Assembly: GCA_029747015.1 (NCBI GenBank)
Contig: JAKOGI010000830.1
Span: 301,501 to 365,500 of the forward strand
Length of the DNA: 64,000 nt
From: Carnegiea gigantea
Taxonomy: Eukaryota; Streptophyta; Magnoliopsida; Caryophyllales; Cactaceae
Direction: 5' to 3'
The notes under the pieces are model-generated. The model was given only the letters and a program-made list of their open reading frames with translations. It had not been told where the DNA came from and did not search any database. Positions 35,385 through 47,345 of the stretch are shown here, piece by piece. The first letter of the stretch is position 1, and each line of letters starts with the position of its first letter. The position numbers and the translations under genes are program-made.

Positions 35385-35884
35385 CCTGTGCCACATGGCA
35401 TGACCGTGCCAAATTTGTTGTGTTGGGATCTATTCAAAGTCTCTTCCCCTATTTATGTAAGAATCTAATTTTTAGGTTTTAAGAATAGGGTTTAGCCTAG
35501 GGTATCGGAGAGATTAGTGTGGATTTGCTTTCATTTTATAGCCACATTTTAAGAGTAATGAATTTTCGATGTAATTAGCTTTCTCTCTCTCTTTAATCTT
35601 TTTCCATTCAAGTTCTTACTTTGTTGAGTTTGATTTACTAGTTTAATGCCTAGATTTACATGCTTCTATTTATCGATGGATTGAAATTAATGTCTCTCTT
35701 TCCTAATCATCCTTGTATTCTCTTATGTGCTCTTAATCTCTCATTCTCTTTCACCAAGAATGCAAATTTAAAACTCTCCCTCCTACATTTTGGGGCTCGA
35801 AAATGATTTTTACAAGTTTTATTTTTTCGATCCCAAACGGGTTAGATTAGGAGTAGTTGAGGTAGATTAGTGAGATAAGTGGAG

Positions 35885-35940
35885 AATCCACCTCCAATCA
35901 TCATGCACTTGCAATCCACCTCCAATCATCATGCACTTGC
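35885..35940 (+). repeat. 28-bp exact tandem duplication
   Basis: AATCCACCTCCAATCATCAT plus TGCACTTGC-type end, repeated exactly at 35885-35912 and 35913-35940. Being exact, it is recent or a slippage product. Confidence 0.9.
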
Positions 35941-36084
35941 ACCAACAAGGGAGGCTCACCACTATTGTCAGATTTTCAAGCTTTTGAGGTACTTCCCTTT
36001 CTTTCTCTTGTTTTAGTTAGCAAATTTAATGTTTTCTTAGTTAATTAGATGTTTTGCTAGTTATTGTTAGTTAATATCATGTTT

Positions 36085-36190
36085 TGCTAAACCCTATTCT
36101 TAAAACCTACAAAACCAACAAGACACCAATAAATAGCCGAACCTACTAACTAAATCTAGGTAAAATGAGGTCTAAAATTCATGCATATCA
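36085..36190 (-). repeat. Z LTR, short reverse fragment
   Basis: CTAAACCCTATTCTTAAAACC matches the reverse Z copy near 30701, then jumps to the LTR start end (about 31090-31180 equivalent). It abuts H at 36191 exactly as the reverse Z copy abuts H at 31181. Confidence 0.6.
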
Positions 36191-37737
36191 CACCTGAACA
36201 ATTTTCATCCTAAATTTCTTAAAAAAGTCATTTTTCTCATAGTTTGTGCATGCTTTATCTAGTGATGGAGCTTGTTTAAATACCACTTTCCCTTGAATGT
36301 TGCCTAGTCACTTCATGCCAAGTCACTCAGGAGAATCTAAACTTGTAACACATTCACAGAGTTCTCTTTCAAGAAAAGAACAATTAATGATCATTAAATA
36401 AAATCTCCCTCGTCATTTGATAACCATGCCTTCAATTTGTTTTTGTAATGTACGTTGAGTTCTTGTGATAAAAATCAGTCGAAAAGGAGTTTTCAAAACA
36501 TTACCACCATAGAATACTAATTAATTATTTTTTTTTTTACCTTGTTGTATTAATCATGATCAGTTCACAAGGTGCTACATTATTCTCCCCTTAAAATCAG
36601 TTTCATCCTAAAAACTTAGAATGTTCATTATTAACCCATTTGGATTGTCTAGAAATCTTTGCTTTCCATTCTTTCTTTGATTTTCCTCAGTAGTCTATAA
36701 CTATTTCCATAATATACTTATATTGTCATTATCCTTGCTCCTTATTCATTCATGACTGCACATCTTTTACGGCTAAAAGTTAGGACCATGACTTTCCATT
36801 TAATGAACTCCTTTGTAACATCTAAGGATTTCTCGTCTTACATAGCAACGATGCTAGCTGTAAATATTTTTCAAGAATCGATCATACATTATACATGGTC
36901 CATGTCTTTGCTGCAAGATAGACTCATAAATTGCAAATTTACTTACTTTTTGTATGAGGAATTGTATATGTTAAGTACTTTCTTGGCTTTTACATCTAAA
37001 TCTTCTTGGCCACTTCATTAAAAAAATCTTAAAATGTTCTGTTCATCATTTGGAATCGCAGCACTCCGCGTCCATTTTTTTCCCCTTTAGGGGCTATAAT
37101 TCCTTCAATGGTCTCTTAAATTGAAGTTAGCTTTAAAATGAGTCTTACAAATGCCATTCCAAAAAGGAGCAGTCTTCATTTTTCATTTTCCCTCTTTTCT
37201 TCTCACAGGTTTCAGACATTTCTATAACAGCCTTAAAATTCTAATCATAGATAACTCTTATTGCAAATATATGCAACTACCATCTTTTCATAGGTCTTAA
37301 ATCCATTACAAAAAGCATATTCTTTCACAAATTAGCTATATCTTTGGCATTAAATTTATCACTTTAAGTCTAGAAAATTTTTATTTGCATAAGTGTACGA
37401 GAAATAATTTATTGTATCCTTTTTCCCAACATGGCATCTCTACATGGCTTCATCGCTTCTTCATCATTTTTGATCACTCAAATAGTATTTGTCCACTTTC
37501 TCGATACCATGAGTAGACATCAAATCGTCCATCTTAGTCGGGTGATCTTCAATAGACCATAATAACCTTCATCCCTATAGACTATTGCAAGTAGTCCCCT
37601 ACATTAAAGTTTTATGGGTCCTAAAGCTCATGTCTTATTGAACAACAATATCGTCTCCTCACCAATGGCTTGACGCCTTTGTTTAACTCTTTAATAGGAG
37701 GTGATTTTGTCATCTCTTTCTTTTTGGTGACCCAATT
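36191..37737 (-). mobile_element. H repeat, left part (third copy)
   Basis: Matches 31181-32695. On the minus strand the LTR-like block starts TGTAGCACCTTGTG after the purine-rich AAGGGGAGAATAA (36586-36598 on the plus strand), a typical polypurine tract/LTR junction. The minus-strand TATA-like TATTTAAA is at 36275-36282. It ends in CTTTCTTTTTGG where the copia-B LTR begins. Confidence 0.6.
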
Positions 37738-38949
37738 AACGTGTAAGGTTTTGATGATAACAATCCAAATCTACTAGTCTATATGTTGTGCTTGAGTTGT
37801 GCATTGAGACAGAATCCGGAAAATACTTGGAGCAGTTCGAATGAGCGTAGAGCATCAAAGTCGATACATGTGCAAGGAGTCTAGCTGGCAACAAGAGTCT
37901 GAGGCTTAGTATTGGTTCTTGACTTAGCGTTTGCTTTGAAAGGTTTTTAAATACTTCAGAACAATGCCTCAGAACAGTTTTAAGAAGTTAGGTCTGCAGT
38001 GTTTTGGCATCAAAGACAAAAATAAGTTTCAAGGTTTTAAAATAATTTTTTGACTGTCAAATTTTTGAAATTATAAGGACAAATTTTTCTTGTATCAGTT
38101 GAGTCTAAAAAGATTTCTTCCTCTAAAGAAAATATTGAGAAATTTTTTGTAATAGAGTCTAAAATGGTTTCTTTCCTTAAAAGATAATATTGAAAGATTT
38201 GTGAAAGATTTTACCCTATCCTTTAAGAGAAGAATATCAAGTGGAGAGATTGTTCGGGGGCTTGGATGCTAAATTGTTGAGTGGGAGTGGAATTCTCTTT
38301 CCCCTACTCTTGCGGCACATGCACCATGCCTATTTAAGCTGCCTCTCCCCTCAACGTTTTCTCAAGGTTTTCCAAGGGTTTAAAAGTGTCTTTGTGAGTC
38401 TGAATCTTCTGTGAGAAAACCTTCAAAGCGAGTCCTAAATCGAGTCTTCAACATTGGCGTAATAGGGATTGTATTATACCTTACGTTCAGGTTATTTAGA
38501 AGCATTCAAGTAAGATGTTTTTCTTTTGCTCTTTTCCATCAGTGACATAAAAGAGTATCTAAGTCTTAGGAGACATTGGACGTGGTTGTTGCAATTAGGG
38601 TCTCGAGGTAGACTAAGTTACGTGGTGTTTGTAACAAAGGTCTTGGGGTAGACCAAGTTACGTGTGTGACTGAGTCATGTGTGTTACAGTTGTAACGTGT
38701 TCAGCTTGTCTAGTGAAAATGTGTTGAAATCCTATAGAGGTGGTTTTGGTTTTTACACCTCAATTGGGCCAGAGGTGGTTTTCCATGTAAAAATATTGTG
38801 TCTTCTTTATTGTTTCTGCAATTAGCTTTGTTTCTACTTCACTACAAACATGCAGTCCAAACAGTTTTCACGAGTGTTCTGAAACAATTGAAAAAAGTTG
38901 ATAGACACAATTCACCCCCTATTGCGTCCTTATGCGATTAAATCTAACA
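37738..38949 (+). repeat. 5' LTR of copia-B
   Basis: TGACCCAATTAACG to ATCTAACA, 1212 bp, followed after two bases by a tRNA-Met primer site, which makes it a 5' LTR. It matches 10101-11375. Confidence 0.92.
38331..38338 (+). promoter_or_regulatory. TATA-like box in copia-B LTR
   Basis: TATTTAAG followed by a CT-rich stretch, at the position matching 10742-10749. Confidence 0.4.
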
Positions 38950-38951
38950 AG

Positions 38952-38963
38952 TGGTATCAGAGT
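38952..38963 (+). promoter_or_regulatory. Primer-binding site, initiator tRNA-Met, of copia-B
   Basis: TGGTATCAGAGT matches TGGTATCAGAGC except at the last base. It starts two bases after the LTR end. Confidence 0.88.
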
Positions 38964-39007
38964 AGAGTTTTCAAACCTAGGTTAACACCTTGAGAGATAC
39001 TGAAAAG

Positions 39008-40501
39008 ATGAGTGCCTCATAACGAATTTTAGAGGGTTAATCTGTGACCCAACTACCATACTTCAATGGACAACATTACAATTGGTGGAAGAATCGTATG
39101 GACAATTACATTCAGGTTGATGACTACAAGCTGTGGATGATCATTCAGAATGGTCGTTACATTCCAGTGAAGACCACGGAAGATGGCAAGACCGTCCGTA
39201 AGAAGTCAAATGAGTTCGACTCGGATGATTTCAAGAAGATGGAGAAAAACGCTAGGGCCAACAAGCTGATGTACTTTCATCTTGGACCAGACAAGTACAC
39301 TCGTATCTTAGAGTGTGAGTCCGCGAAGGAGATGTGGAATGCCCTCCGGGTAGCCCATGAAGGAATCAACCATGTCAAACAGTCCGGGATCGAACTATTA
39401 ATGAGAAAATATAAGCTGTTCGAAATGAGCGACAAAGAGACTCTGATGAATATGTACACTTGTTTTACCCACATCACCAATGAGCTGAAATCGTTGGGAA
39501 AATCCTTTACCACCGAAGAATTGGTAAGGAAGATCCTACGATTTTTACCTCAATCGTGGGAAACGAAAGTTACAGCCATTAAGAAAGCAAAGAAGATGAA
39601 TGAGATCTCCTTGGAAGAGCTCATTGGAAACCTTCAGACATACGAATTGAGGAGAAGCTCCCAGGTGAAGGAAGAAATAAGGAAAGACCAAGGCCTTGCT
39701 CTAGAGGCTGTGGAAAGCGATGATTCAGATCTAGATGAAGAAGAAATTGCCAGAAGTGAGTCTGAATTGGACCTTGAATCAGTCAAAAACTTATCCCAAC
39801 TCAAGGATAAGGTATATGGTCTTAGCAAAGCTAAAATTAAGAAATTACTGTTTACTTTAATAGATGAATGTGATGCAATAAATGCTGAAAATTGCATGCT
39901 TAAAGAGGTTTGCTCCGAATTGAAAAAGGATGTTAGAATGCTAGAAAGGAACAAACAAGACCTTGAACATGTGAATGAAATCCTTCAATGTGAGAAACTT
40001 AAGGCAAAAGAAAAGACACTTACCTTATGTAAAGACCATGACACGCTTAAGGACCCCATGAACACGAGAGAGAAAGTGTTTAACACTGATCTCTCAATTC
40101 TAGAAAGTGAGTCCCAAGACCTTAAACTTAGGCTGGAATCCCTGGTGAGCGAAAACAACCAATTGTGTGAAAAAGCTCACAAGGCTGAATCTGATCTTGC
40201 TCAGAACAGGCACTGGAACAGTCCCTCAGAAGCACTTAATTGGCTAAATACTCACCATAGCCGAAACAAAAAGGGACCAGGATTTGTGAATAGACGGGTC
40301 GTTAAACAAGTGAATAAAAAATATGTTGGACTTCAAGAAAATATAATTTGTTTTCATTGTGAAAAGACTGGTCATTATCGGTATACTTGTCGTTTGAGAA
40401 AAAGGGCCATGGAGAGAAACTCACTGTATGTTAAACAAATATGGATTAAGAAAGGTGAATTAACCTCGATGTCAAAGAAAATGGGACCCAAGTGGATCTA
40501 A
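39008..40501 (+). pseudogene. gag: copia-B gag
   Basis: The ATG at 39008 is in frame with the long open stretch, but codons 5 and 11 are stops (TAA at 39020 and 39038). The remaining 485 codons from 39044 are open. Domains: N-terminal copia gag block (FNGQHYNWWKNRM, YKLWMII), the UBN2-type block (MWNALRVAHEG, ELVRKILRFLPQSW, MNEISLEELIGNLQTYE), a long Glu/Lys-rich coiled-coil part, and a zinc knuckle CFHCEKTGHYRYTC near 40350-40392. Gag would form the particle and bind RNA. It is one of the best preserved frames in the window. Confidence 0.92.
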
Positions 40502-41047
40502 GTTCCAAAGAACAACACTTAGCTGTTTTGCAGGCTAAAGTGAGAGGAGGCAATCAACTATAATTCTTGGATAGTGGTTGCTCAAGGCACATAACGGGAG
40601 ACAGATCAAACTTCCTCTCACTTACAACCTTTGATGGAGGGAGTGTGGCATTTAGAAACGGTAGATCTGGGAAAATTGTCGGTGTAGGTAGGATAGGTAA
40701 ATCACTCTCTCACTCTATTGATAATGTATACTTGGTAGACGGTTTTCAACATAATTTTCTAAGTGTGTTTCAATTGTGTGATAGAGGTAATCACATTACT
40801 TATCAATGCTTAATTACCAATATGAAATTTGGTGATGTTGTGCTGAGAGGGAAGCGACACAGCAATGTATATAAAGCATGTGTTCTTTCACTTTCCCAAA
40901 ACCATTTGACTTGTTTAAGTGTTCTTGATAACAATGTGATGCTTTAGCACAAGAGGCTAGGTCATGCAAGTCTCTCTCTTTTAAATAAACTCGTTTATAA
41001 GGACCTAGTAGTCAGACTACGTTCCATCACGTACAATGATGACAAGG
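40502..41047 (+). pseudogene. pol: copia-B protease and pre-integrase part
   Basis: In a different frame from gag. The protease active site DSGCSRHITGD is at about 40570-40602. The pre-integrase zinc block HKRLGHASLSLLNKLV is at about 40948-40995. The reading is cut at DDK (41047), where Athila-2 is inserted; the target duplication CAAGG at 41043-41047 is part of the codons for Asp-Lys-Val. A stop precedes the pre-integrase block at about 40945. Confidence 0.9.
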
Positions 41048-42338
41048 TGTTCAACCTGAAATTGTTACATTTTTATACCCTTTTGTTATCTAATAATTGC
41101 TCGAAATAAATTATTAAATTAGAATTTTAATATGTTTTTATTTATTTCGTAGGGATTGGAAAATTGAAAAAAAATGAATAAAACTCCCAAGGATTGGATC
41201 AAGCAAGGAAAAATGGAAGAAAAGAAAATTCGAAGCCCAACCCTCTCCTTCCTTTCTTTCTCTCTGGGTCAACATCCCAGTGGCCCATCTTGACCGAGCA
41301 CAGTTCCCCCTTCTCCTCCTTCTTTTCTTTCTCCTTCCTTGGGCCGGTCTATTTTTCTCTCTCTTTTCTCTTGCCCAGTCCGGTCTCCTCCTCCCTCTTT
41401 TCCTTTTCTCTCTTTCTTTCTCTTTTGGGCCTGGCCCCTTTGCTCTCCTATTTGCTCCCTTATTCCCCAGCCCATAGTCCCTCTCTCTATTCCACTTAAT
41501 TGATCACACATGCCATGCATGTGATAGCCCCATCCCCCCTTCTTCTTCCTCAGTCCTTCGTGTAGCCCCAAGAATCAAAGAACAGAGTAGAGCGTGGCCC
41601 TTCATTTTCTTACCTAACCATTTCACTCTCTCTCTCCTCCTTCATTATCTAACATTTTCATCATCATCACCATCATTAATCTTTCGGTTATAAGGAGTCA
41701 ATGAAGGCAACCCAGGGGGCGGTTTTTGGAGCTCGAAAGAAGGCTCGAATGGCAGAGCAATGGGCATGAAGTTCGGGTAGAGAGCAGTAGAGTAGAGTAG
41801 AGAGTCGGGCAGCTTGAATTGCCAGATCAATATTGCTCTTTTTCTTTCGTTTTAAAGTTTCAAGAATTAGGCTTTAGTTTTCTTTTTTTTCCTTCTACTT
41901 TTTTTCCTTCCCAGAATCAAGAGCTTCAAATTGTCAATTTGGGTAATTTAATCGAAAACCTCAAGTTATAAGGAGCCGAGTCTTCAAGATTTGAATCGAT
42001 TTTCTTTGGGCCTTCTTTTTGATTGTTTTACTGGGATTCATTCGTTTCCTCTATTTTGTTCATTCATTCGTTTCCTCTGTTTTGTGTATTCAAGATTTAT
42101 GCAATAACTACAGCTAAGTGTTGGTAGGATCAAATTATTTACAGTTTGGTGCCTCAATTGCATTTTGTTTCCTTGTCTTTGTAAGTGAGGGCCTCCATTT
42201 CCTTGAATTAATATTTGTTATGTTTAATCTATTATTTAGTTTTAATTTCAAATACGACTTAATTTCACAACTATCCCTGAGGACGATACCCGTAATTCGT
42301 ACAACGATAAACCGTACGCTTGCGGAAAATTGCTAACA
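41048..42338 (+). repeat. 5' LTR of Athila-2
   Basis: TGTTCAACCTG to GCTAACA, 1291 bp. In the first 190 bases it differs from the 3' LTR by about eight substitutions plus one short gap, by eye. It contains a polypyrimidine tract at about 41300-41480. Confidence 0.95.
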
Positions 42339-42344
42339 AGTTTT

Positions 42345-42361
42345 TGGCGACGTTGCCGGGG
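42345..42361 (+). promoter_or_regulatory. Primer-binding site, tRNA-Asp, of Athila-2
   Basis: TGGCGACGTTGCCGGGG, one difference from the complement of plant tRNA-Asp. Six bases after the LTR end. Confidence 0.9.
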
Positions 42362-43302
42362 ATGGCATTGTGAAATTTGGTTACATCAAGTCGTAGTTTA
42401 ATTATTAGAGTCGTTAGAGTCGTTTTTGTTTTAGTTTTAGTTGAGTCGTTATTTTTGTTTTAATATTTTAGTTTAGTTTTAATTTTGAATTTAGTTTATA
42501 TTTTGATTTTGATTTTTGTTTTTGTCAAGATTAGTTTAATTTTAATTTTTAGATGTTATTCATTGCTGAAAAAAACAGTACTAACGTATTTTGTCTTTGT
42601 GCAGCGAAAAAAGTAGAGTAGAATTGATCCGGAAATATTTAAAGTGTGGATTTTTTATCGATTTTCTCACTCTGTTTGAATTTTCTGGGCAAATTCTGGT
42701 GTGATTTTGGCTATTTTGATATTTTTCCTAGATTCAGAATAATTTTTAGAGTTTGTATGAATTTTTGTGGAATTTTGGAGCTGTCATGATTTATCTGTGA
42801 ATTTTGGACTTAATAATTTGTTTGCATTTTTCTACACTGTTCGGGGACAGAAAAAATTCGAGAAAAAATATATTTATGTCCCTTGGGATTATGTGGATTT
42901 TGTTGTATATTTAGTTTTAATTTTAGGAGTCTTATTTTCTGTTTTAAATTTTATTTTTAGAATTAGATTGTTTAGGTGTAGTTTCATTTATTTTTAGCTT
43001 ATTTGTGTTTGTGCTTTTGTTTGAGTTTTGCTTATTTTCTGTTTGTAAATTGTTTTTAGTTTTGATTCACTCTTTTTGGTTTGTTTTGTCATTTTGTGGC
43101 TTTAACGAAAAGAAAAAAAAATAAAAACCAAAATCAAAAAAAAAGAAAAAGAAAAGACTAAAAATAGAACCTTTGGTGAGGGTGTGGGATTTATATAACT
43201 GGTTGGGTTAGAAATCCTGAAAATAATAGACTTTTTAGGAGTGAACTTGACCCCGAGACTGAATTAATACCTGAATCGGAACCCAAGTCTAGAATTGAAG
43301 AA
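42362..43302 (+). other. Athila-2 leader
   Basis: Non-coding between primer site and gag. T/G-rich low-complexity sequence; the counterpart in Athila-3 is 61141-61972. Confidence 0.8.
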
Positions 43303-45015
43303 ATGGCATAAGAAAGATCTTTGAGTGATATCTTTTATCCTCTTAGGACTGCTTTGCCATCTTGTTTTACTATACCTGACCTTGGACCGAATGTTACTTT
43401 TGAATTAAGACATCATTATACTCAGATGCTCCCCAAATTTACTGGTTTAGAGGATGCTTACTTATTTTTGAGGGAATTCGAAGAAGTATGCTCCATGATG
43501 CATTTCCCTAATATCCCCATTGATGTTGTGCGTATGAAATTAATTCCTTTTACTTTGAAAGATTCTGCTAAACGTTGGATGTATGATTTGGCTGCTAATT
43601 CTGTTGCTTCTTGGAATGATTTTGTACAATTGTTTTTAAGAAAATATTTTCCTAATGCCAAGACTGTTAAGCTGAGGAATGAGATTAATCAATTTGTGCA
43701 ACTTGATAGAGAATCATTTTGGAAATATTTTGATAGGTTCAAAAATTTACTGGCCCAGTGTCCCCATCATGGTTTAGACCAGGCACGTTTGTGCTAGATT
43801 GTTTATGAAGGACTGGACCAATAAACTAGAACCATTAGAGTCCATGTGTCAGGGTGGCTTTCTTTCTAAGAGCGCCACGGCTGTTTGAGAATTTTTAGAG
43901 GACTTAGCTGAGAAAACCATGCAATGAGAAATTGCTCGTGATGACAGTCTAAGTTCTAGGATTTCAAGGGGTAGGTTGCATTCTGTCTTTGATGTAAGTC
44001 ATTTAGAGTCTAAGATTGCTGTTCTGAAAAACATGTTAAAGGGGTTGTCTCCCCAAATGTCCCAGATGTCTCAGACTTCTACTGTATCTTGTTTCCACTA
44101 TCAGGCCTTAGATTATTCCTTAGTGCTTGTCCTTATTTTGCTCATCAATTAGCAACTGGACAAGAACAAGCGAATATAGCCTTCCAGCGACCAAAGAACG
44201 ACCCATTTTCCCCTTATTATAATCTAGGGTGGAGGAATCACCCTAACTTTTCTTAGAGTAATGGACCGAATGCTACAATTCCTAACTCCCAACCTATTTT
44301 CTATCCTCCCAATTCTTTTCAGAGACCGGCTTTTCCAGGTATGCCCAATGCACCTAGACCTCCACCTCCTGTAGCTCAAGCTCAACCTCCTCCTAGTTAC
44401 ACTAACATTAATAGAATGGAGAGGAGAATTAACAGTAATGTGGAGAGAATGATAAGTGCTTATATGGAGAAAATGATGCGAATGATGACTGAACAGTTTT
44501 CCCAATTAGCATCATCTTCTAGGGAGCAAGGTACTTTTCCAAGTCAACCTGAGGTGAACCCTAAGGGTCACACCTCTTCTTCTTCTGGTGCTAACCCTAG
44601 TGATCTGTGAGAAAAGTGCATGCAGTTATATCTCTTCGATCTAGTCGAGAGATTGACAATCAAGTTAGAAGTCCTAGTGAGCCCTGCAGGCATCCTCTCC
44701 AATTTTTTCAGAATTCTTCTTCTGCTTCTTCTTCTTCCCATCCTTCTTCTCCAGAAACTGGTTCATCCAGTAAGCCAGAGGATGCTACTGATGATGTCTT
44801 CAATGATTCTGATATTCCTCACCATTCTCCTGAATCACCATCTAAGGATGAAGAGCTTTAGGAGAAAGACTCCTCTGATTCAGTTAACCCTTCTCCTCCT
44901 AAGGGCCCTTCTTCTTCTTCTTCTCCTTCTCAGAAAGTCCATATGCCTTTACCTCCTTTTCCTCATAGGCTTAAGAAGAAGGGCCAAGATTATGTTGAGA
45001 AGATGAGAGAGACCT
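43303..45015 (+). pseudogene. gag: Athila-2 gag
   Basis: Start at ATG 43303; codon 3 is TAA where Athila-3 has CAA. Capsid-like part 43321-43797 (PDLGPNVTFEL, LIPFTLKDSAKRWMY, LFLRKYFPNAKT, FWKYFDRFKNLLAQCPHHG). After about 43800 there is a frame change, stops and a damaged zinc knuckle near 44095 (two ligands changed to Tyr, plus a one-base gap against Athila-3). A Pro/Ser-rich part follows in yet another frame (44607-44861). Non-functional. Confidence 0.9.
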
Positions 45016-46070
45016 TCTGTCAAGTCAAGATTAACATTCCCTTACACGATGCTATTCAGCATATGCCTCCATATGCTTGATTTTTAAAGGATCTGTGTAC
45101 AACCAAGAGAGTAACTAGGGTCCCTAAAAAGGCTTTCTTAGCTTCTGGCGCTAATTCTATCCTTTCTCACCGGATCTCAGTGAAGTATAAGGACCCCAGG
45201 TGTCCTACTATTTCTATAGTTATAGGGGACTAACTTATTTATAGAGCTCTACTTGATTTAGGGGCTAGTGTCAACTTGATACCCTTCACTGAGTATAAGA
45301 GGCTAGGGTTAGGTGAGCTGAAACCTACCAAGATGGTTATTCAATTGGCTGATAGATCGACCAGGTTGCCTAAGGGTATTGTTGAGGATGTACTAATTAG
45401 AGTGGGTGAATTTATTTACCTAGTGGACTTTGTTGTAATTGAGACAGAGAAGGTATCAAATTTGGCTAATCAAGTCCCTGTGATTCTAGGGCGTCCTTTC
45501 TTGACCACTGCCAATGCCCTCATTAATTGCAGAAATGGGATGATGAGACCGTCTTTTGGTAATATGACTATTGAATTGAACATCTTTAACATGCAAAGAC
45601 AGCCCTCGAGTTTTGATGATATGGAGTTTTCTACTCTTAACTGGATGATGGAAGATTCTGTATTTGATGATGCTTTTGATGAAATGTTTGCTGCTGAGTA
45701 TGAGTCCTTTCTTGTGAATGATGAGCCTGAATATGATGTATTCGAGTTTGATGAGTTGTGCTCTACTGCTGATTGTTTACTCATTGCTATTTCTAAATCC
45801 ATGCATGAATCTGTTTCCCCTTCTGCTCTCGAATTGAAGCCTCTTCCTAACTCTCTTAAGTATACATTTCTGGGACCCGATGAATCTTTACCTGTCATTG
45901 TTACTTCTGACCTAGACCGGGACCAAGATGACAAACTCATTGCCTTACTTAGAGAGAACAAGGGAGCCATAGGTTGGACCTCAGGGGACATTAAGGGTAT
46001 TAGTCCTTCCATTGTGTAACATAGAATTCATTTAGAGGACAATGCTAAACATTACATAGATCGCCAAAGG
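45016..46070 (+). pseudogene. pol: Athila-2 protease region
   Basis: Aspartic protease with LLDLGASVNLIP at about 45248-45283, the Asp-Leu-Gly form usual in Athila. It is followed by VILGRPFL and an acidic linker to RT (45600-46010). Stops at about 45078, 45231 and 46017 (the last TAA at CAA in VQH). Confidence 0.88.
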
Positions 46071-47345
46071 CATTTGAACCCAACTCTTCAGGAAGTAGTT
46101 AGAAAGGAAGTGTTGAAGTGGTTGGACCATGGGATCATTTACCTAATTTCTAATAGTGAGCGGGTTAGCCCTGTTCAAGTTGTTCCTAAGAAGACCGGTA
46201 TTACTGTGATTAGGAATGACAAGAACGAGTTAGTCCCTACTCGTGTCCAAGTAGGGTGGCATGTGTGTATCGATTATAGGAAATTGAATGTTACCACTAG
46301 AAAAGACCATTTTTCCCTTCCTTTCTTGGACCAAATGTTAGAGAGGTTGGCTAGACATTCCTTCTACTGCTTTTTAGATGGATATTCTGGCTATACCCAG
46401 ATGTCCATTGCCCCTGAGGATCAGGAGAAGACTACTTTTACATGCCCATTTAGGACATATGTCTTTAGGCGAATGCCGTTTGGACTGTGTAATGCCCCTG
46501 CTACCTTTCAACATTGCATGATTTTCATTTTCTCAGATTTAGTTGAACACTGCTTGGAAATATTCATGGATGACTTTTCTGTGTTTGGGTTTTCCTTTGA
46601 TGAATGTTTGTCTAATCTGAGAAAAGTGTTGGAAAGGTGTAAGGAGAAAAATTTGACTTTGAACTGGGAGAAGTGCCATTTTATGGTTAAAAAGGGAATA
46701 GTCTTAGGCCACATCATTTTTAAAGATGGGATTGAAGTAGATAAGGCTAAGACTGATTTGATTGTCAATCTTCCTCCTCCTACCTGTGTGAAAGAGGTAA
46801 GGTCTTTTCTTGGACATGCTGGTTTCTATCGTCGATTCATTAGAGACTTTAGTAAGATAGCAAAGCCTTTGACCAACTTATTAGCTAAGGAGGTGCCATT
46901 TCACTTCTCCGAGGAATGTCTTATAGCCTTCACTAAGCTTAAGGAAGCCTTGACCTCTGCTCCCGTTCTTCATCTTCCCATCTAGGGAGAACCATTTGAA
47001 TTGATGTGTGATGCATCTGATTATGCTGTTGGGGTTGTTCTAGGATAGCGTGTTAATAAAAAGCCCTATGTCATCTATTATACTAGTCACACTCTGAATG
47101 ATGCCCAACTGAACTGTACTATTATTGAGAAAGAATTTTTGGCTGTGATCTTTGGTTTTGAAAAGTTTAGACCTTATCTGATTGGGTCTCACGTGATCAT
47201 CTATACTGATCACTCTGCTCTTACGCATCTTCTTTCTAAGAAGGATGCTAAACATAGAGTAGTGAGATAGATCTTGCTTTTGCAAGAGTTTGATTGTGAG
47301 ATTAAGGATAAGAAAGGTTCTGAGAACCTTGTAGCTGACCATTTA
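46071..47345 (+). pseudogene. pol: Athila-2 reverse transcriptase and RNase H
   Basis: A long open RT frame at 46074-46985 has WVCIDYRKLN-type block (HVCIDYRKLN), FCFLDGYSGYTQ-type block (YCFLDGYSGYTQ), MPFGLCNAPATFQ and the active site FMDDFSVFG at 46563-46589. RNase H starts with MCDASDYAVGVVLG and has stops at 46983, 47046 and 47268. All catalytic RT residues are present; RNase H is broken. Confidence 0.92.

Larger units (their letters stand above)
34377..36084 (+). repeat. Z LTR, forward copy 2, interrupted
   Basis: Starts TGATACGTGAATTTT, matching the minus-strand start of the reverse copies. It carries the hAT-type insertion at 34753-35384. After removal of that insertion it is about 1.08 kb, truncated at its 3' end near ATATCATGTTTTG, where a reverse Z piece begins. 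A 28-bp unit is duplicated at 35885-35940. Confidence 0.72.

Noticed and set aside
46074..46985. Intact-looking 303-codon RT frame in Athila-2 as a functional gene
   Set aside because: It is an internal segment of a polyprotein whose gag, protease, RNase H and integrase parts carry stops and frame changes; no separate start or promoter is visible.
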